A DNA stretch of 39,781 bases. Source: Halomonas fontilapidosi. Its GTDB lineage: Bacteria; Pseudomonadota; Gammaproteobacteria; Pseudomonadales; Halomonadaceae. Below, one piece after another: positions 15,216 to 23,663 of the stretch. The translations under genes and the position numbers were made by a program. The DNA lies in the NCBI RefSeq assembly GCF_014192285.1, contig NZ_JACHXQ010000017.1, forward strand, positions 1 through 39,781, given 5' to 3'. Each line of letters opens with the position of its first letter. Positions within the stretch are counted from its first letter, which is position 1. Under the pieces are notes generated by a model. The model was given only the letters and a program-made list of their open reading frames with translations. It searched no databases and was not told the DNA's origin.

Positions 15216-15456
15216 ATGTACCAAATAGCCACGGCCCCGTGTGCCAAAAATGTACCAACGCATGGCGAAAAACAGGGCTCAACTACTGTAAATATGTACA
15301 GTTATGACAGATAAGGCAACAGCCACAACACGCATGGATACTGGCACCGCGCGCCCCGCGCTGGACAGGACTTTCTCCGTCGCGCCTATGATGGATAGGA
15401 ACTGAGCTCCGCCACTCCGGCATTCATTGCCATCACGTACCAAATTTCTACCAACG
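15216..15456. repeat. TACCAA repeats upstream of integrase
   Basis: Four copies of a GTACCAA-type sequence lie on the plus strand: ATGTACCAAATA (15216), AATGTACCAACGC (15249), CGTACCAAATT (15436) and TTCTACCAACG (15446). They fall in two pairs, each with one TACCAAAT and one TACCAACG form. Their place just upstream of int suggests arm-type binding sites for integrase or its accessory protein. The core crossover site is not identified. Confidence 0.5.
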
Positions 15457-15574
15457 ATTTTCCCTTTTCTTCTCGCCAGCATCGCCGGTGGTCGAGAGAT
15501 CGTGTGTACGCGTGTGCGACGCGTGCGTGCACATCATGCGCGGGGCAATCCTAGAATCCGTGGGGGTCTCGGAA

Positions 15575-15855
15575 AAAGGTAACAAAGGTAATGGCATCCC
15601 GAAAAATGGCGTAGATTTCTGATTTACAAGGGATTCGAACGAGTGTCCAAAAGGTAACAAAAAGGTGATGAAAAGGTGATGCGTTACCTTTTTGAAAGGT
15701 CACAGAGAGAAATTTCCCTATCCTTTAAAATCAGATACTTGGAAAACCGTTACCTTTTGCAGTACCTCTTGTTACCTTTTAAAGGTAACGCCAGAGATCA
15801 ACAAAATCAGATAGATACAAGCGAAAATCGGCCAAGTTACCGATGTTACCTTTTT
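15575..15855. repeat. Iteron cluster, probable replication origin
   Basis: Nine-base repeats of consensus AAAGGTAAC (variants AAAGGTGAT, AAAGGTCAC, AAAGGTAAT) occur on the plus strand at 15575, 15584, 15650, 15661, 15672, 15695 and 15781. On the minus strand they occur at 15683, 15749, 15771 and 15845, with weaker copies at 15762 and 15836. Two form a palindrome (GTTACCTTT-T-AAAGGTAAC, 15771-15789). The DNA between them is AT-rich in an otherwise GC-rich genome. P4 alpha protein binds GGTGAACAG iterons at its origin; the similar core and the alpha-like primase-helicase at 8547 suggest this is the origin. Confidence 0.7.
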
Positions 15856-16030
15856 CCGAGCCCCCCTCACCTTCTCAGATTGGCCCGCCAGCTCTGCGGC
15901 AACCTCCAAATCCGCCATTCCGCATAAAAACGCATGCTGTCACAGTCACTTAGGCCGCCAGGGCTCCCTGCAGGTGCCAGGCCTAGCCCATAGTGCGTAC
16001 ATGCATAAAAACAAAAACATTTAGAGCGCA

Positions 16031-16049
16031 GGCGGGGCGGGGTGTCGAC
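16031..16049. other. Probable cos site
   Basis: GGCGGGGCGGGGTGTCGAC lies 111 bases beyond the portal gene stop. The P2 cohesive end is GGCGAGGCGGGGAAAGCAC and that of 186 is GGCGTGGCGGGGAAAGCAT, so the first 12 bases agree except at the position that already varies between those phages. The position, between the early-side genes and Q, is the same as in P2. The surrounding DNA is rich in short GC palindromes, as terminase sites often are. Confidence 0.6.
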
Positions 16050-16108
16050 GGCGCGCGCCGGGGCGCCGCCGGGCTGGGGTGGGTGGCCCTGGTCTGGCGA
16101 GCAGGCGC

Positions 16109-16136
16109 AAAAAAAGCCGCCCGGGTCGGAGCGGCT
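16109..16136 (-). terminator. Terminator after the portal gene
   Basis: On the minus strand AGCCGC and GCGGCT form a six-bp stem with a ten-base loop followed by seven T residues. It lies about 25 bases past the portal stop codon and ends the P-Q late operon. Confidence 0.8.
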
Positions 16137-16159
16137 GCGGTGGAGCTGGCGAGCGCTGG

Positions 16160-17248
16160 TCAGCGCGTCGGGTCGAGGCCTGGCCCGGCCTCGCCGTCGA
16201 GCGAGTAAGGCTGGAAGCGCACGATCTCTTCGCCAACGATCTCGTTGATCTCGCGCATGGTGGCCTGCAACGGCTCGAGCTCGTTGGCCACGAACACGCG
16301 CGCGGCCTTCTCGACGTCGCCGAAGCCGCCGGTGTTGCTGGGGATGATGCCCATCAGCTGCGGGGGGATGCGGTGGCCAGCGAGCTGATCATCCCGGGTG
16401 ATGTTCTTGATGTTCCAGAACTCGTCCTTCGCCGCGACCTCGCTCACCGGGATCACCTGGACCCCGTCCTTCTTACCCCCGGGGGAGTAGAGAAAAAGGT
16501 TGCGGAAGTTGCCGGGGCCCTTGGAGTCCTTGAGCGCCTGGCGCATGGCGTCGATGTCCTGCTTGTTATGGGCGGCATCGTTGACGTACATGATGAACCC
16601 GGCGTGGCTGCCGTTGAGGTAGTAGCGCCGACGGAACAGGGTGGCGCTCTCGTTGAGCCAGGCCGACTGCAGGCTGCCGATGTAGTCCGGCACGCCATAG
16701 ATACCCTGGTCGATGTCGGGTTCGAGCAGGTGGATCACCCGGCCCGCCGGCAGCTCGACGCGGTCGACGAAGTTGGGCACCCACCAGTAGCGGTCGGCCG
16801 AGAGACCCCCGCGACGCATGTAGCGCGCGCGCAGGTGGCGGAACGGCAGCCGCTTGCCCAGCCGCCCGACCACCTCCTCGAGGTAGCCGTTGCCGAACAC
16901 CAGGTAATCCAAGGCCAGTCCGCTGAACGCCTGGCGACCCAGCAGCGGGTGAGGGACGAAGGTGCGCAGCAAGATGTTGCGCTTCACCTGCAGGGCGCTG
17001 CCGTGGTGGGCCGTGGCCCGGTAGCTCTTGGCCAGCACGTCCAGCGGGATCGGCGGCTCGTACCACTCGTCGGCCGAGAGCCACAGCCCCTCGTAGAAGA
17101 AGTCACGCATCGAGGTGACCGGCTCGGGGTCGCCGAAGCTGAACGCCTCGGGCCGGCCCTGCTCGGCGGGCGCCGGTGCGGCCGCGCCCTCGCTGACCTG
17201 GTAGGCAGGCACGCGGATGCGGGGCTTGGCGGTGGCGGTGTCATTCAT
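16160..17248 (-). CDS. Q: Portal protein, P2 gpQ family
   Basis: The 362-residue protein (P2 gpQ has 344) forms the dodecameric ring at the capsid vertex through which DNA enters. Recognisable segments are the AFSFGDPEPVTS start, FFYEGLWLSADEWYEPPIPLDVLAKSYRAT in short pieces, HHGSALQVKRNILLRTFVPHPLL, the NGYLEEV and YGVPDYIGSLQSAWLNESATLFRRRYY core, and the GFGDVEKAARVFVANEL C-terminal part. The ATG at 17248 overlaps the terminase stop (ATGA), so the two are coupled. The same frame is open upstream across the terminase gene but that is not coding. Confidence 0.95.
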   Translation of the reverse strand: MNDTATAKPRIRVPAYQVSEGAAAPAPAEQGRPEAFSFGDPEPVTSMRDFFYEGLWLSADEWYEPPIPLDVLAKSYRATAHHGSALQVKRNILLRTFVPHPLLGRQAFSGLALDYLVFGNGYLEEVVGRLGKRLPFRHLRARYMRRGGLSADRYWWVPNFVDRVELPAGRVIHLLEPDIDQGIYGVPDYIGSLQSAWLNESATLFRRRYYLNGSHAGFIMYVNDAAHNKQDIDAMRQALKDSKGPGNFRNLFLYSPGGKKDGVQVIPVSEVAAKDEFWNIKNITRDDQLAGHRIPPQLMGIIPSNTGGFGDVEKAARVFVANELEPLQATMREINEIVGEEIVRFQPYSLDGEAGPGLDPTR

Positions 17249-19020
17249 TCGAACATCTCCATCATGGATCGGCCGGCCTCTTCCGCCGGGCCGTCGATTG
17301 GCTCGTGGTGCAGGGCGTGCATGGTGGCCCAGGCCAGGTCGGCATGGCCGGTCGCCTGGCTGCGCCCGCTGGTGTAGGTGAACTGGCGGCCCGAGGCGGT
17401 GAGCTCGCGCTTGATGGCCATGAACGACTGGGCGAGATCCGCCCAGCCGGCGTCGAACTCGAGGCGACTCTTGCGCATGATCTGCTGCGCCTGCATGACC
17501 ATGCGGCTCTTCACGTCGACGCTGTACTGGTAGCGCTCCAGGGTGGGGAACCACTTCTCGACGTGCTCGGCCACCGCCTCGCCAAGGCCGCTGATGTCGA
17601 TGCCGATGTGGTCGATCTGGTAGCGCGCCTCGAACGATCGGATGAAGGCGGCCTGGGCCTCGTAGTCCTCGCCCTTGAGGCGGTGACGCTCGAGCACCCG
17701 GTGCGGCTCGGCGGCGCTGCACGAGGGCAGCACCACCACCAGGCCGGCACCGTCGCCGTTCTCGCCGGTGCCGGTGGGGTCGTAGCCGATCCACACCCCG
17801 CGCTCGCCCACCGGGCGGGGCGCGAAGGGTCGGTAGTCGTCCCACACTTCCCAGCTGTCGACCATGCAGGGGTGCACCATCGTCAGCGGGAAGGCGCTCT
17901 GGCTGTCGTCGACGAACTGGCACATCAACAGGTTGGCGAACTCGTCCTCGCTGTACTCGAGGCGAAGCTGCTCGAGGTCGAAGAGATCGCAGCCACCGGC
18001 GATGGCATCCTCCACGGTGACGATCTGGCGCCACTGGCCGTCGGGGCACAGCTTACCCTCGGCCAGCGCCTGGTGGCTGACGTCGAATGCCTGGCGGTCG
18101 GCCTTCTTGCGGCGCTTGTTGAACATCTCCCCGTTCCAGAACGGATAGGCCTCGTGGCCGATGCTCGAAGGCGTTGAGAAGTAGGTCTGGCGCCACTTCT
18201 TGTGCATCGCCATGCCGCTGGTGACCTTGCGGAACTCGGCGAAGCGGCCGATCCAGAAGTACTCGTCGAGGTAGACGTCGCCGTGATAGCCCTGGGCGGT
18301 CTTCGAGTTGGTGCCCAGGAAGTGCAGCTCGGCGCCGTTGTCGAGCACCAGGGGATCGCCCTTGAGATCGACGTCGCACACCTCCTTGACGAACTGGACG
18401 ATGTAGCTCTTGAAGATGTGCGCTTGCGCCTTCGAGGCCGAGAGGAAGATCTTGTTGCGGCCGTGCTCGAACGCATCGACGATCGCCTCGTGGGCGAAGA
18501 AGAAGGTCGCGCCGATCTGACGGCTCTTGAGGATGTTGCGGATGCGATGCTTCTGGCCGGCCTCGTACCACTGGCGCTGGTAGTCGAAGGCCGTCTCCAG
18601 GAACGTCGTCTTGAGCGCCTCGACCTGCTCCTCGTCCAGGGCGTTGTGGCGCTGCTTGCGTCGCGGCGCCTCGTTGCGAGCGTTGATGTTGGGGTTAAGG
18701 TCCGCCTCGCGCCCCGTCTCGCTGTACTTGTGCACCCGCGCCAGGCGCTCGATCTGCCGGCCCAGCAGGTCGATCTCCTTGAAGTCCTTACCCTCCTTGG
18801 CCTCCTTGCTGATCAGCTGCACCAGCCGCGCCTCGAGCGCGCCCTCCACCCGCTGGCTGGGCGAAGCCTCTTCCCAGCCGTCGCGCTGTTTCCAGCTGTG
18901 CACCGTCGGCGGCTTCTCGCCCAGGAATTCGGCAATACGCACCACGCGCCACCCCTGCCAGTAGAGATGGCGGGCGGTCACGCGCGGTGAATCGAGGGTG
19001 TCGGCAGGCATCGTTGTCAT
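17245..19020 (-). CDS. P: Terminase large subunit (ATPase-nuclease), P2 gpP family
   Basis: The 591-residue product has the length of P2 gpP (590). An N-terminal helix-turn-helix (WRVVRIAEFLGEKPPTVHSW) is followed by the packaging ATPase with KSRQIGATFFF as Walker A and DVYLDEYFWI as Walker B, and then an RNase H-like nuclease domain with acidic residues in WIGYDPTGTGENGDG and GIDISGLGEAV. It cuts cos and pumps DNA into the procapsid together with gpM. It is divergent from the scaffold gene O, and both are preceded by an Ogr-type dyad at 19065. Confidence 0.95.
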   Translation of the reverse strand: MTTMPADTLDSPRVTARHLYWQGWRVVRIAEFLGEKPPTVHSWKQRDGWEEASPSQRVEGALEARLVQLISKEAKEGKDFKEIDLLGRQIERLARVHKYSETGREADLNPNINARNEAPRRKQRHNALDEEQVEALKTTFLETAFDYQRQWYEAGQKHRIRNILKSRQIGATFFFAHEAIVDAFEHGRNKIFLSASKAQAHIFKSYIVQFVKEVCDVDLKGDPLVLDNGAELHFLGTNSKTAQGYHGDVYLDEYFWIGRFAEFRKVTSGMAMHKKWRQTYFSTPSSIGHEAYPFWNGEMFNKRRKKADRQAFDVSHQALAEGKLCPDGQWRQIVTVEDAIAGGCDLFDLEQLRLEYSEDEFANLLMCQFVDDSQSAFPLTMVHPCMVDSWEVWDDYRPFAPRPVGERGVWIGYDPTGTGENGDGAGLVVVLPSCSAAEPHRVLERHRLKGEDYEAQAAFIRSFEARYQIDHIGIDISGLGEAVAEHVEKWFPTLERYQYSVDVKSRMVMQAQQIMRKSRLEFDAGWADLAQSFMAIKRELTASGRQFTYTSGRSQATGHADLAWATMHALHHEPIDGPAEEAGRSMMEMFE

Positions 19021-19064
19021 GCCGCCAGCCTAACCGTGCGCGCGGGGTGCTCACGGCCGGGCGC

Positions 19065-19087
19065 GTTGTGAATCGTGGCGCTACAAC
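19065..19087. promoter_or_regulatory. Ogr binding dyad between terminase and scaffold genes
   Basis: GTTGT and ACAAC flank 13 bases. The sequence agrees with the reverse complement of the site at 25059 at 21 of 23 positions. It lies in the 146-base gap between the divergent P and O genes, about 45 bases from P and 80 from O. On the P side a CCGTGAGC lies at the same distance as the CTAGAGCC that follows the other two sites. P2 also activates both late units from this gap. Confidence 0.75.
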
Positions 19088-19166
19088 GCCACAACGTTGA
19101 GGCCATGACCGGCCGCGCGGAACCTGACGGCAACGTATCGCCGAGCAACCAGCAGAGGCCCCCGCC

Positions 19167-19973
19167 ATGTTCCGGATCGCCACCGAAGGCGCCACCACCG
19201 ACGGCCGCAAGATCTCACGCGAGTGGATCGAGCAGATGGCCAAGAACTTCGACCCCGCCACCTATGGCGCCCGGGTCTGGATGGAGCACATGCGCGGCAT
19301 GTTCGCCGACGGCCCCTTCCCCGCCCTGGGCGACGTCACCAAGCTCGAGGCCCGCGAGGTCGACGGCAAGCTCGCACTGTTCGCCGAGATCGACCCCACC
19401 GACCGCCTCAAGCAGATGAACCAGGAGCGACAGAAGGTCTACACCTCCATCGAGGTGGATCCGGAATTCGCTGATACCGGAGAGGCCTACCTGGTCGGCC
19501 TGGCCGTCACCGACTCCCCGGCGAGCCTCGGCACCGACATGCTGCAGTTCAGCGCCCAGCAGGGCAGCGAATCCCCGCTGGCCGCCCGAAAGCAGTCGGC
19601 GCACAACGTCTTCACCGCCGCGATGGAGACCGAGCTCGACTTCACCACGGCCGAGCCGGAAGACAAGGGCCCGAGCCTCGCCGAGCGCGTCAAGGCGCTG
19701 TTCAAGAAGCACGATGCCAAGACCGACCAGGGCTTCGCCGACTTCCGCACCGAGCTCGAACAGACCCTCGAGGTGTTCGTGCAGAAGCACGCCGACCTGG
19801 CCGCGGATCTCGCCGGCCGCCCCAGCGCCGAGGCCTTCAGCGAGCTCGAGGCCGCCCACGCCGAGACCCAGCGCCGCCTCGACGAGCTCTACACCGCGCT
19901 CGACAACGAACCGACCTCCCCGCCCCGCGCCCCCGCCACCGGTGGCGGGAACGCACTGCTGACCGACTGCTAA
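19167..19973 (+). CDS. O: Capsid scaffold and maturation protease, P2 gpO family
   Basis: The 268-residue protein (P2 gpO, 284) starts FRIATEGATTDGR and carries the protease half in residues 1-140, with candidate catalytic Asp12, His41 in WMEHMRG and Ser94 in VYTSIEV. The C-terminal half is a helical, acidic scaffold (residues 165-245, FADFRTELEQTLEVFVQKHA) ending in a Pro/Ala-rich tail. It directs assembly of gpN, cleaves it and itself, and leaves the shell. It is the first gene of the ONMLX-lysis-RS unit. Confidence 0.94.
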   Translation: MFRIATEGATTDGRKISREWIEQMAKNFDPATYGARVWMEHMRGMFADGPFPALGDVTKLEAREVDGKLALFAEIDPTDRLKQMNQERQKVYTSIEVDPEFADTGEAYLVGLAVTDSPASLGTDMLQFSAQQGSESPLAARKQSAHNVFTAAMETELDFTTAEPEDKGPSLAERVKALFKKHDAKTDQGFADFRTELEQTLEVFVQKHADLAADLAGRPSAEAFSELEAAHAETQRRLDELYTALDNEPTSPPRAPATGGGNALLTDC

Positions 19974-19985
19974 GGACCGCCGCCC

Positions 19986-21008
19986 ATGCGTAACGATACC
20001 CGCAAAAACTTCAACGCCCTGCTCTCTCGTGTGGCTCAGCTCTCCGGCGTGCCCAGCGCCACCGAGAGCTTCGCCGTGGAGCCCAGCGTGCAGCAGACCC
20101 TGGAATCCAAGATCCAGGAGTCCAGCCAGTTCCTGGGCATGATCAACATGGTCGGCGTCGACGAGATCAAGGGCGAGAAGCTCGGCCTCGGCCTCTCCGG
20201 CCCGATCGCCGGCCGCACCGACGTCTCCGCCAACGATCGCGCGCCGCGCGACCTCTCCACCCTGGACGACAACGGCTACGAGTGTCTCTCCACCGAGTTC
20301 GACACCTTCCTGCCATGGAGCAAGCTGGACGCCTGGGCCAAGTTCCCCGACTTCCAGACCCGCGTGCGCAACGCCATCGTTCGCCAGCAGGCACTCGACC
20401 GCATCATGATCGGCTTCAACGGCACCAGCGGCGCCGCCGCCACCGACCGTGTAGCGAACCCGCTGCTGCAGGACGTCAACAAGGGCTGGCTGCAGCACTA
20501 CCGCGAGCGGGCCACTGCCCGGGTGCTGGCCGAGGGCGCCAACGTCGGCGAGGTGCGCGTCGGCCCGGGAGGCGACTACAAGAACCTCGATGCCCTGGTC
20601 TATGACGTGGTCAACGAGCTGATCGACCCCTGGCACCGGGAGTCCACCGACCTGCGCGTGATCTGCGGCCGGAAGATCATGGCCGACAAGTACTTCCCGC
20701 TGATCCAGGAGCATGCCACCACGCCCACCGAGGCCCAAGCGCTGGACATGGTCATAAGCCAGAAGCGCATGGGCGGCCAGCAGGCCGCACGGGTGCCCTT
20801 CTACCCCGATGGCAGCCTGTTCATCACCATGCCCGAGAACCTCTCGCTCTACTGGCAGCAGGGCAGCCGTCGCCGCTACATCAAGGACAAGCCCGAGCGT
20901 AAGCGCGTGGAGAACTACGAGTCCTCCAACGACGCCTACGTCATCGAGGACTTCGGCGCCGGCTGCCTGGTCGAGAACATCGTCTTCGGCGACTGGACCG
21001 GCGCATAA
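19986..21008 (+). CDS. N: Major capsid protein, P2 gpN family
   Basis: The 340-residue protein (P2 gpN, 357) begins MRNDTRKNFNALLSRVAQLSGV and has the family's FLGMINMVGVDEIKGEKLGL segment, the WAKFPDFQTRVRNAIVRQQALDRIMIGFNG core and the C-terminal YVIEDFGAGCLVENI. The N-terminal 30 or so residues are the part expected to be removed by gpO. It has the HK97 fold and builds the T=7 shell. It follows O after 12 bases. Confidence 0.95.
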   Translation: MRNDTRKNFNALLSRVAQLSGVPSATESFAVEPSVQQTLESKIQESSQFLGMINMVGVDEIKGEKLGLGLSGPIAGRTDVSANDRAPRDLSTLDDNGYECLSTEFDTFLPWSKLDAWAKFPDFQTRVRNAIVRQQALDRIMIGFNGTSGAAATDRVANPLLQDVNKGWLQHYRERATARVLAEGANVGEVRVGPGGDYKNLDALVYDVVNELIDPWHRESTDLRVICGRKIMADKYFPLIQEHATTPTEAQALDMVISQKRMGGQQAARVPFYPDGSLFITMPENLSLYWQQGSRRRYIKDKPERKRVENYESSNDAYVIEDFGAGCLVENIVFGDWTGA

Positions 21009-21019
21009 GGAGAGAGCCC

Positions 21020-21736
21020 ATGACCAGCCCCGCCCGTAAGCACTACCAGCGAGCCACCGCCGCGCAAGCGGCGGGGGCCGCCGATCCCCGCGCCGCCCAG
21101 AGCGGCGAGCAGTACGAGCTGCACGCCGCCGCCCTCTGGGAGGCCCGCCGCACCCTCAAGGGCATCAAGAGCCTCGAGGCCAAGGTCGCCAAGAAGCGCG
21201 AGCTGCTGCCCGAGTTCGAGGCCTACGTGGCCGGCGTGCTCGAGGGCGGCCAGGGCGCCGCTGACCACGTGCTGATGACCGTCATGCTGTGGCGCCTCGA
21301 CGTCGGCGACCTCGAGGGCGGCATCGAAGTCGCCGAATACGCCCTGCGCCACGGCCTCGACACCCCCGACCGCTTTGAGCGCGACACCGCCTCGATCGTC
21401 GCCGAGCAGGTCGCCGAGGAAGGGCTGGCCCGGCTCGAGGCCACCGAGGGCGACACCCTGCCCGAGGTCGCCGCCGACCTGGTCATGTATCTCGCCCGCG
21501 CCGAGGCCCTGACCGCCGACGCCGACATGCACGACCAGATCCGCGCCAAGCTGCACAAGGCCCTGGGCTACGCCCACCGCGACTCGCGCAACCTGGAGGA
21601 GGCCCTCGAGCACCTGCGCCGTGCCCTGCAGCTCAACGAGCGCGCCGGCGTCAAGAAGGACATCGAACGCCTCGAGCGCCAAGTGCGTGACGAGAGCGCC
21701 AAGAACGCCAGCGGCCAGGGCCACGCCCCGGCCTGA
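21020..21736 (+). CDS. M: Terminase small subunit, P2 gpM family
   Basis: The 238-residue protein (P2 gpM, 247) begins with a charged SPARKHYQRATAAQAAG segment and continues through YELHAAALWEARRTLKGIKSLEAKVAKKRELLP and the VMLWRLDVGDLEGGIEVAEYAL core. It recognises cos and works with gpP. The C-terminal part here is helical and acidic with a coiled-coil tendency. A 107-base gap with no gene separates it from L. Confidence 0.93.
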   Translation: MTSPARKHYQRATAAQAAGAADPRAAQSGEQYELHAAALWEARRTLKGIKSLEAKVAKKRELLPEFEAYVAGVLEGGQGAADHVLMTVMLWRLDVGDLEGGIEVAEYALRHGLDTPDRFERDTASIVAEQVAEEGLARLEATEGDTLPEVAADLVMYLARAEALTADADMHDQIRAKLHKALGYAHRDSRNLEEALEHLRRALQLNERAGVKKDIERLERQVRDESAKNASGQGHAPA

Positions 21737-21843
21737 CGCCACCGAGTCGCACGCCGACGCCAAGGGGGCACCGGGGGAGAGCGGACCACGGTCCCATCTC
21801 GTCGATCCCGGTCCACCCCCTTCCTTCACCTTGAGGCCCGGCC

Positions 21844-22317
21844 ATGTCGTCACTCATCTCCTACGGCACCGGCGAGACCAGCGAAGCGCCGGCCGCCATC
21901 ACCAACAACGGCTTCTGGCCCGCCGTTGACCCCGCCGCCTTCCGCGACGCCGAGCGCGTCGACTCCACCGTCACCGAGGCCCGCGTGGCCCACGCCCTGC
22001 GCGTGGCGCTGGCCGACGTCAACCTCCAGCTCGCCGACTGGCAGGCCGCGCGGATCGACGACGGCGCCGCCACCGCCGAGGAGGTCGCCGCCCCCGGCTG
22101 GGCCGCCGAGGGGCACTACGTGCTGCTCTACCAGCGCGCCCTCTATGCCACCGCCATGGCCAGCCTGCTCGAGCGCTACCGCGACTACAGCGCCACCGGC
22201 GAGGGCGACGAGCGCGGCGAGGCCAAGGACCTGGCCGCCGACGACTACCGCCGCGACGCCCGCTGGGCGGTCAGCGAGATCCTCGGCGAGCGCCACACCA
22301 CCGTGGAGCTGATCTAG
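21844..22317 (+). CDS. L: Head completion protein, P2 gpL family
   Basis: The 157-residue product (P2 gpL, 169) stabilises the filled head and forms part of the connector. Family segments are NNGFWPAVDPAAFRDAERVDSTVTEARV, ALRVALADVNLQLADWQ and DDYRRDARWAVSEILGERHTTVELI. The stop codon shares its last base with the GTG of gene X. Confidence 0.93.
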   Translation: MSSLISYGTGETSEAPAAITNNGFWPAVDPAAFRDAERVDSTVTEARVAHALRVALADVNLQLADWQAARIDDGAATAEEVAAPGWAAEGHYVLLYQRALYATAMASLLERYRDYSATGEGDERGEAKDLAADDYRRDARWAVSEILGERHTTVELI

Positions 22318-22526
22318 TGCCCCGCGTGCGCACCCACCAGGGCGAGACCCTGGACGCGCTCTGCTACCGGGTGCTCGGCACCACCGCCGGCGTCACCGAG
22401 CAGGCGCTCAAGATGAACCCCGGGCTCGCCGAGCTCGGCCCTATCCTTCCCCACGGCACCCTGGTCGAGCTGCCGGAAGAGCCGCCGACAACTGCCGTAG
22501 TCGACACCGTCCAGCTCTGGAGCTGA
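22317..22526 (+). CDS. X: Tail protein X, P2 gpX family
   Basis: The 69-residue protein (P2 gpX, 67) has the family's GETLDALCYRVLG and VLPHGTLVELPE-like (ILPHGTLVELPEE) segments and resembles a LysM-like domain. P2 gpX is essential for tail assembly at the tail terminus. It starts with GTG overlapping the stop of L by one base. Confidence 0.9.
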   Translation: MPRVRTHQGETLDALCYRVLGTTAGVTEQALKMNPGLAELGPILPHGTLVELPEEPPTTAVVDTVQLWS

Positions 22527-22545
22527 CGCGCAACAAGAGGACCGC

Positions 22546-22854
22546 ATGGCGGATACCACCGTGAAACCCAACGTCTTCGAACGGCATCTGCAGACCGGCA
22601 TCCAGCTCACCCTGGTCGCCCTGCTCGCCTGGGCGGGACTCAAGCTGGTCACGCTAGGCGAGCACACCGCCGTGCTGCGCGAGCGCCTGGTCTACCAGGG
22701 CGAGCAGATCGAAAGCCTGCGCCGCGACCTGCGCGACTGGAGCGACCTCTACTACCGCAAGAGCGACGCCAGCCGAGAGATCGGCGCCCTTCAGGAACGC
22801 ATCACCCGGCTCGACGGTCGCGTCAGCCAGCTCGAGGAGGAGTCCCGCCCATGA
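22546..22854 (+). CDS. Membrane-anchored coiled-coil protein of the lysis cassette
   Basis: The 102-residue protein has one membrane segment (LTLVALLAWAGLKLVTL, residues 21-37) and then a long coiled coil (LRERLVYQGEQIESLRRDLRDW ... LQERITRLDGRVSQLEEE). This is the topology of an inner-membrane spanin such as Rz, or of a small holin regulator. No partner lipoprotein of the Rz1 kind was found inside it. It sits where P2 carries holin Y and overlaps the endolysin by four bases (ATGA). A role in lysis is likely, the exact one unknown. Confidence 0.65.
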   Translation: MADTTVKPNVFERHLQTGIQLTLVALLAWAGLKLVTLGEHTAVLRERLVYQGEQIESLRRDLRDWSDLYYRKSDASREIGALQERITRLDGRVSQLEEESRP

Positions 22855-23663
22855 CCCTGCGCTATGGCACCACCGGCCCCGGCGTCGAACGCCTGCATAA
22901 CGACCTGAGACGCCACGGCTTCGGCCTCACCGCCGACGGCGTCTTTGGTCCCGCCACCGAGACCGCCGTGCGCGCCTTCCAGCGCGAACAGGGCCTGGTC
23001 ATCGACGGCATAGCCGGCCGCAAGACCCAGAGCGCCCTGCAGCAGGGCCGCGACCCCAAGGCACTGCGCCAGGCCGATCTGGTTGGCGCCGCCGAGACCC
23101 TCGAGGTCGATCTCGCCGCCGTGATGGCCGTCAACGAGGTCGAGTCCCTCGGCGTCGGCTTCCATCTCGGCGGACCGCGCAACGCCACGCCGGTGATCCT
23201 CTTCGAGCGCCACATCATGCGCCGCCGCCTCGAGCACCACGGCATCAGCCCAGCGCCCTGGGAGGAGAAGCGCCCCAACCTGGTCAACAGCCGACCCGGC
23301 GGCTACCAGGGCGGCCCCCACGAGCACGGCCGCCTGGCGCGTGCCGGCGAGATCCACGCCGAGGCCGCCATCGAGTCGGCCAGCTGGGGGCTCTTCCAGA
23401 TCATGGGCTTCCACTGGCAGCACCTCGGCTACAGCAGCGCCCGGGTCTGGGAGGAGGCGATGCGGGCCAGCGAAGGCCGTCAGCTCGAGGCCTTCGTGCG
23501 CTTCATCGAGGCCGACCCGGCCATCCACGCCGCCCTGCGTCGTCGCGACTGGCGCGACTTCGCCCGGCGCTACAACGGCCCCGACTTCGAGCGCAACGAC
23601 TACGACACCAAGCTCGCCGCCGCCTACCGGCGCCACGCTCGCGCCCTGGAGAAAGCCGCATGA
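22851..23663 (+). CDS. Endolysin: peptidoglycan-binding domain plus N-acetylmuramidase
   Basis: Residues 1-65 are a PG_binding_1 domain (GPGVERLHNDLRRHGFGLTADGVFGPATETAVRAFQ). Residues 85-265 fit the phage N-acetylmuramidase family (DUF3380), with the probable catalytic Glu in MAVNEVESLGVGF, then LFERHIMRRRL, ESASWGLFQIMGFHW and FARRYNGPDF. It cuts the glycan chain at the end of infection. P2 has a different endolysin (K), so the lysis cassette has been exchanged. It has no signal peptide, so release depends on the holin encoded next, with which it overlaps by ATGA. Confidence 0.9.
   Translation: MTLRYGTTGPGVERLHNDLRRHGFGLTADGVFGPATETAVRAFQREQGLVIDGIAGRKTQSALQQGRDPKALRQADLVGAAETLEVDLAAVMAVNEVESLGVGFHLGGPRNATPVILFERHIMRRRLEHHGISPAPWEEKRPNLVNSRPGGYQGGPHEHGRLARAGEIHAEAAIESASWGLFQIMGFHWQHLGYSSARVWEEAMRASEGRQLEAFVRFIEADPAIHAALRRRDWRDFARRYNGPDFERNDYDTKLAAAYRRHARALEKAA

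Noticed and set aside
15627..15650. A tRNA gene
   Set aside because: Only the T-loop sequence is present; the T stem does not pair and no anticodon or D arm is found. No other tRNA or rRNA gene was seen in the window.
15575..15855. CRISPR-like array
   Set aside because: The repeats are nine bases long, occur in both orientations and have irregular spacers; they are iterons.
16160..18049. A single 629-codon frame on the minus strand running through portal and part of terminase
   Set aside because: Only the part from 17248 down matches the portal family; the upstream part is a shadow of the terminase gene in another frame.
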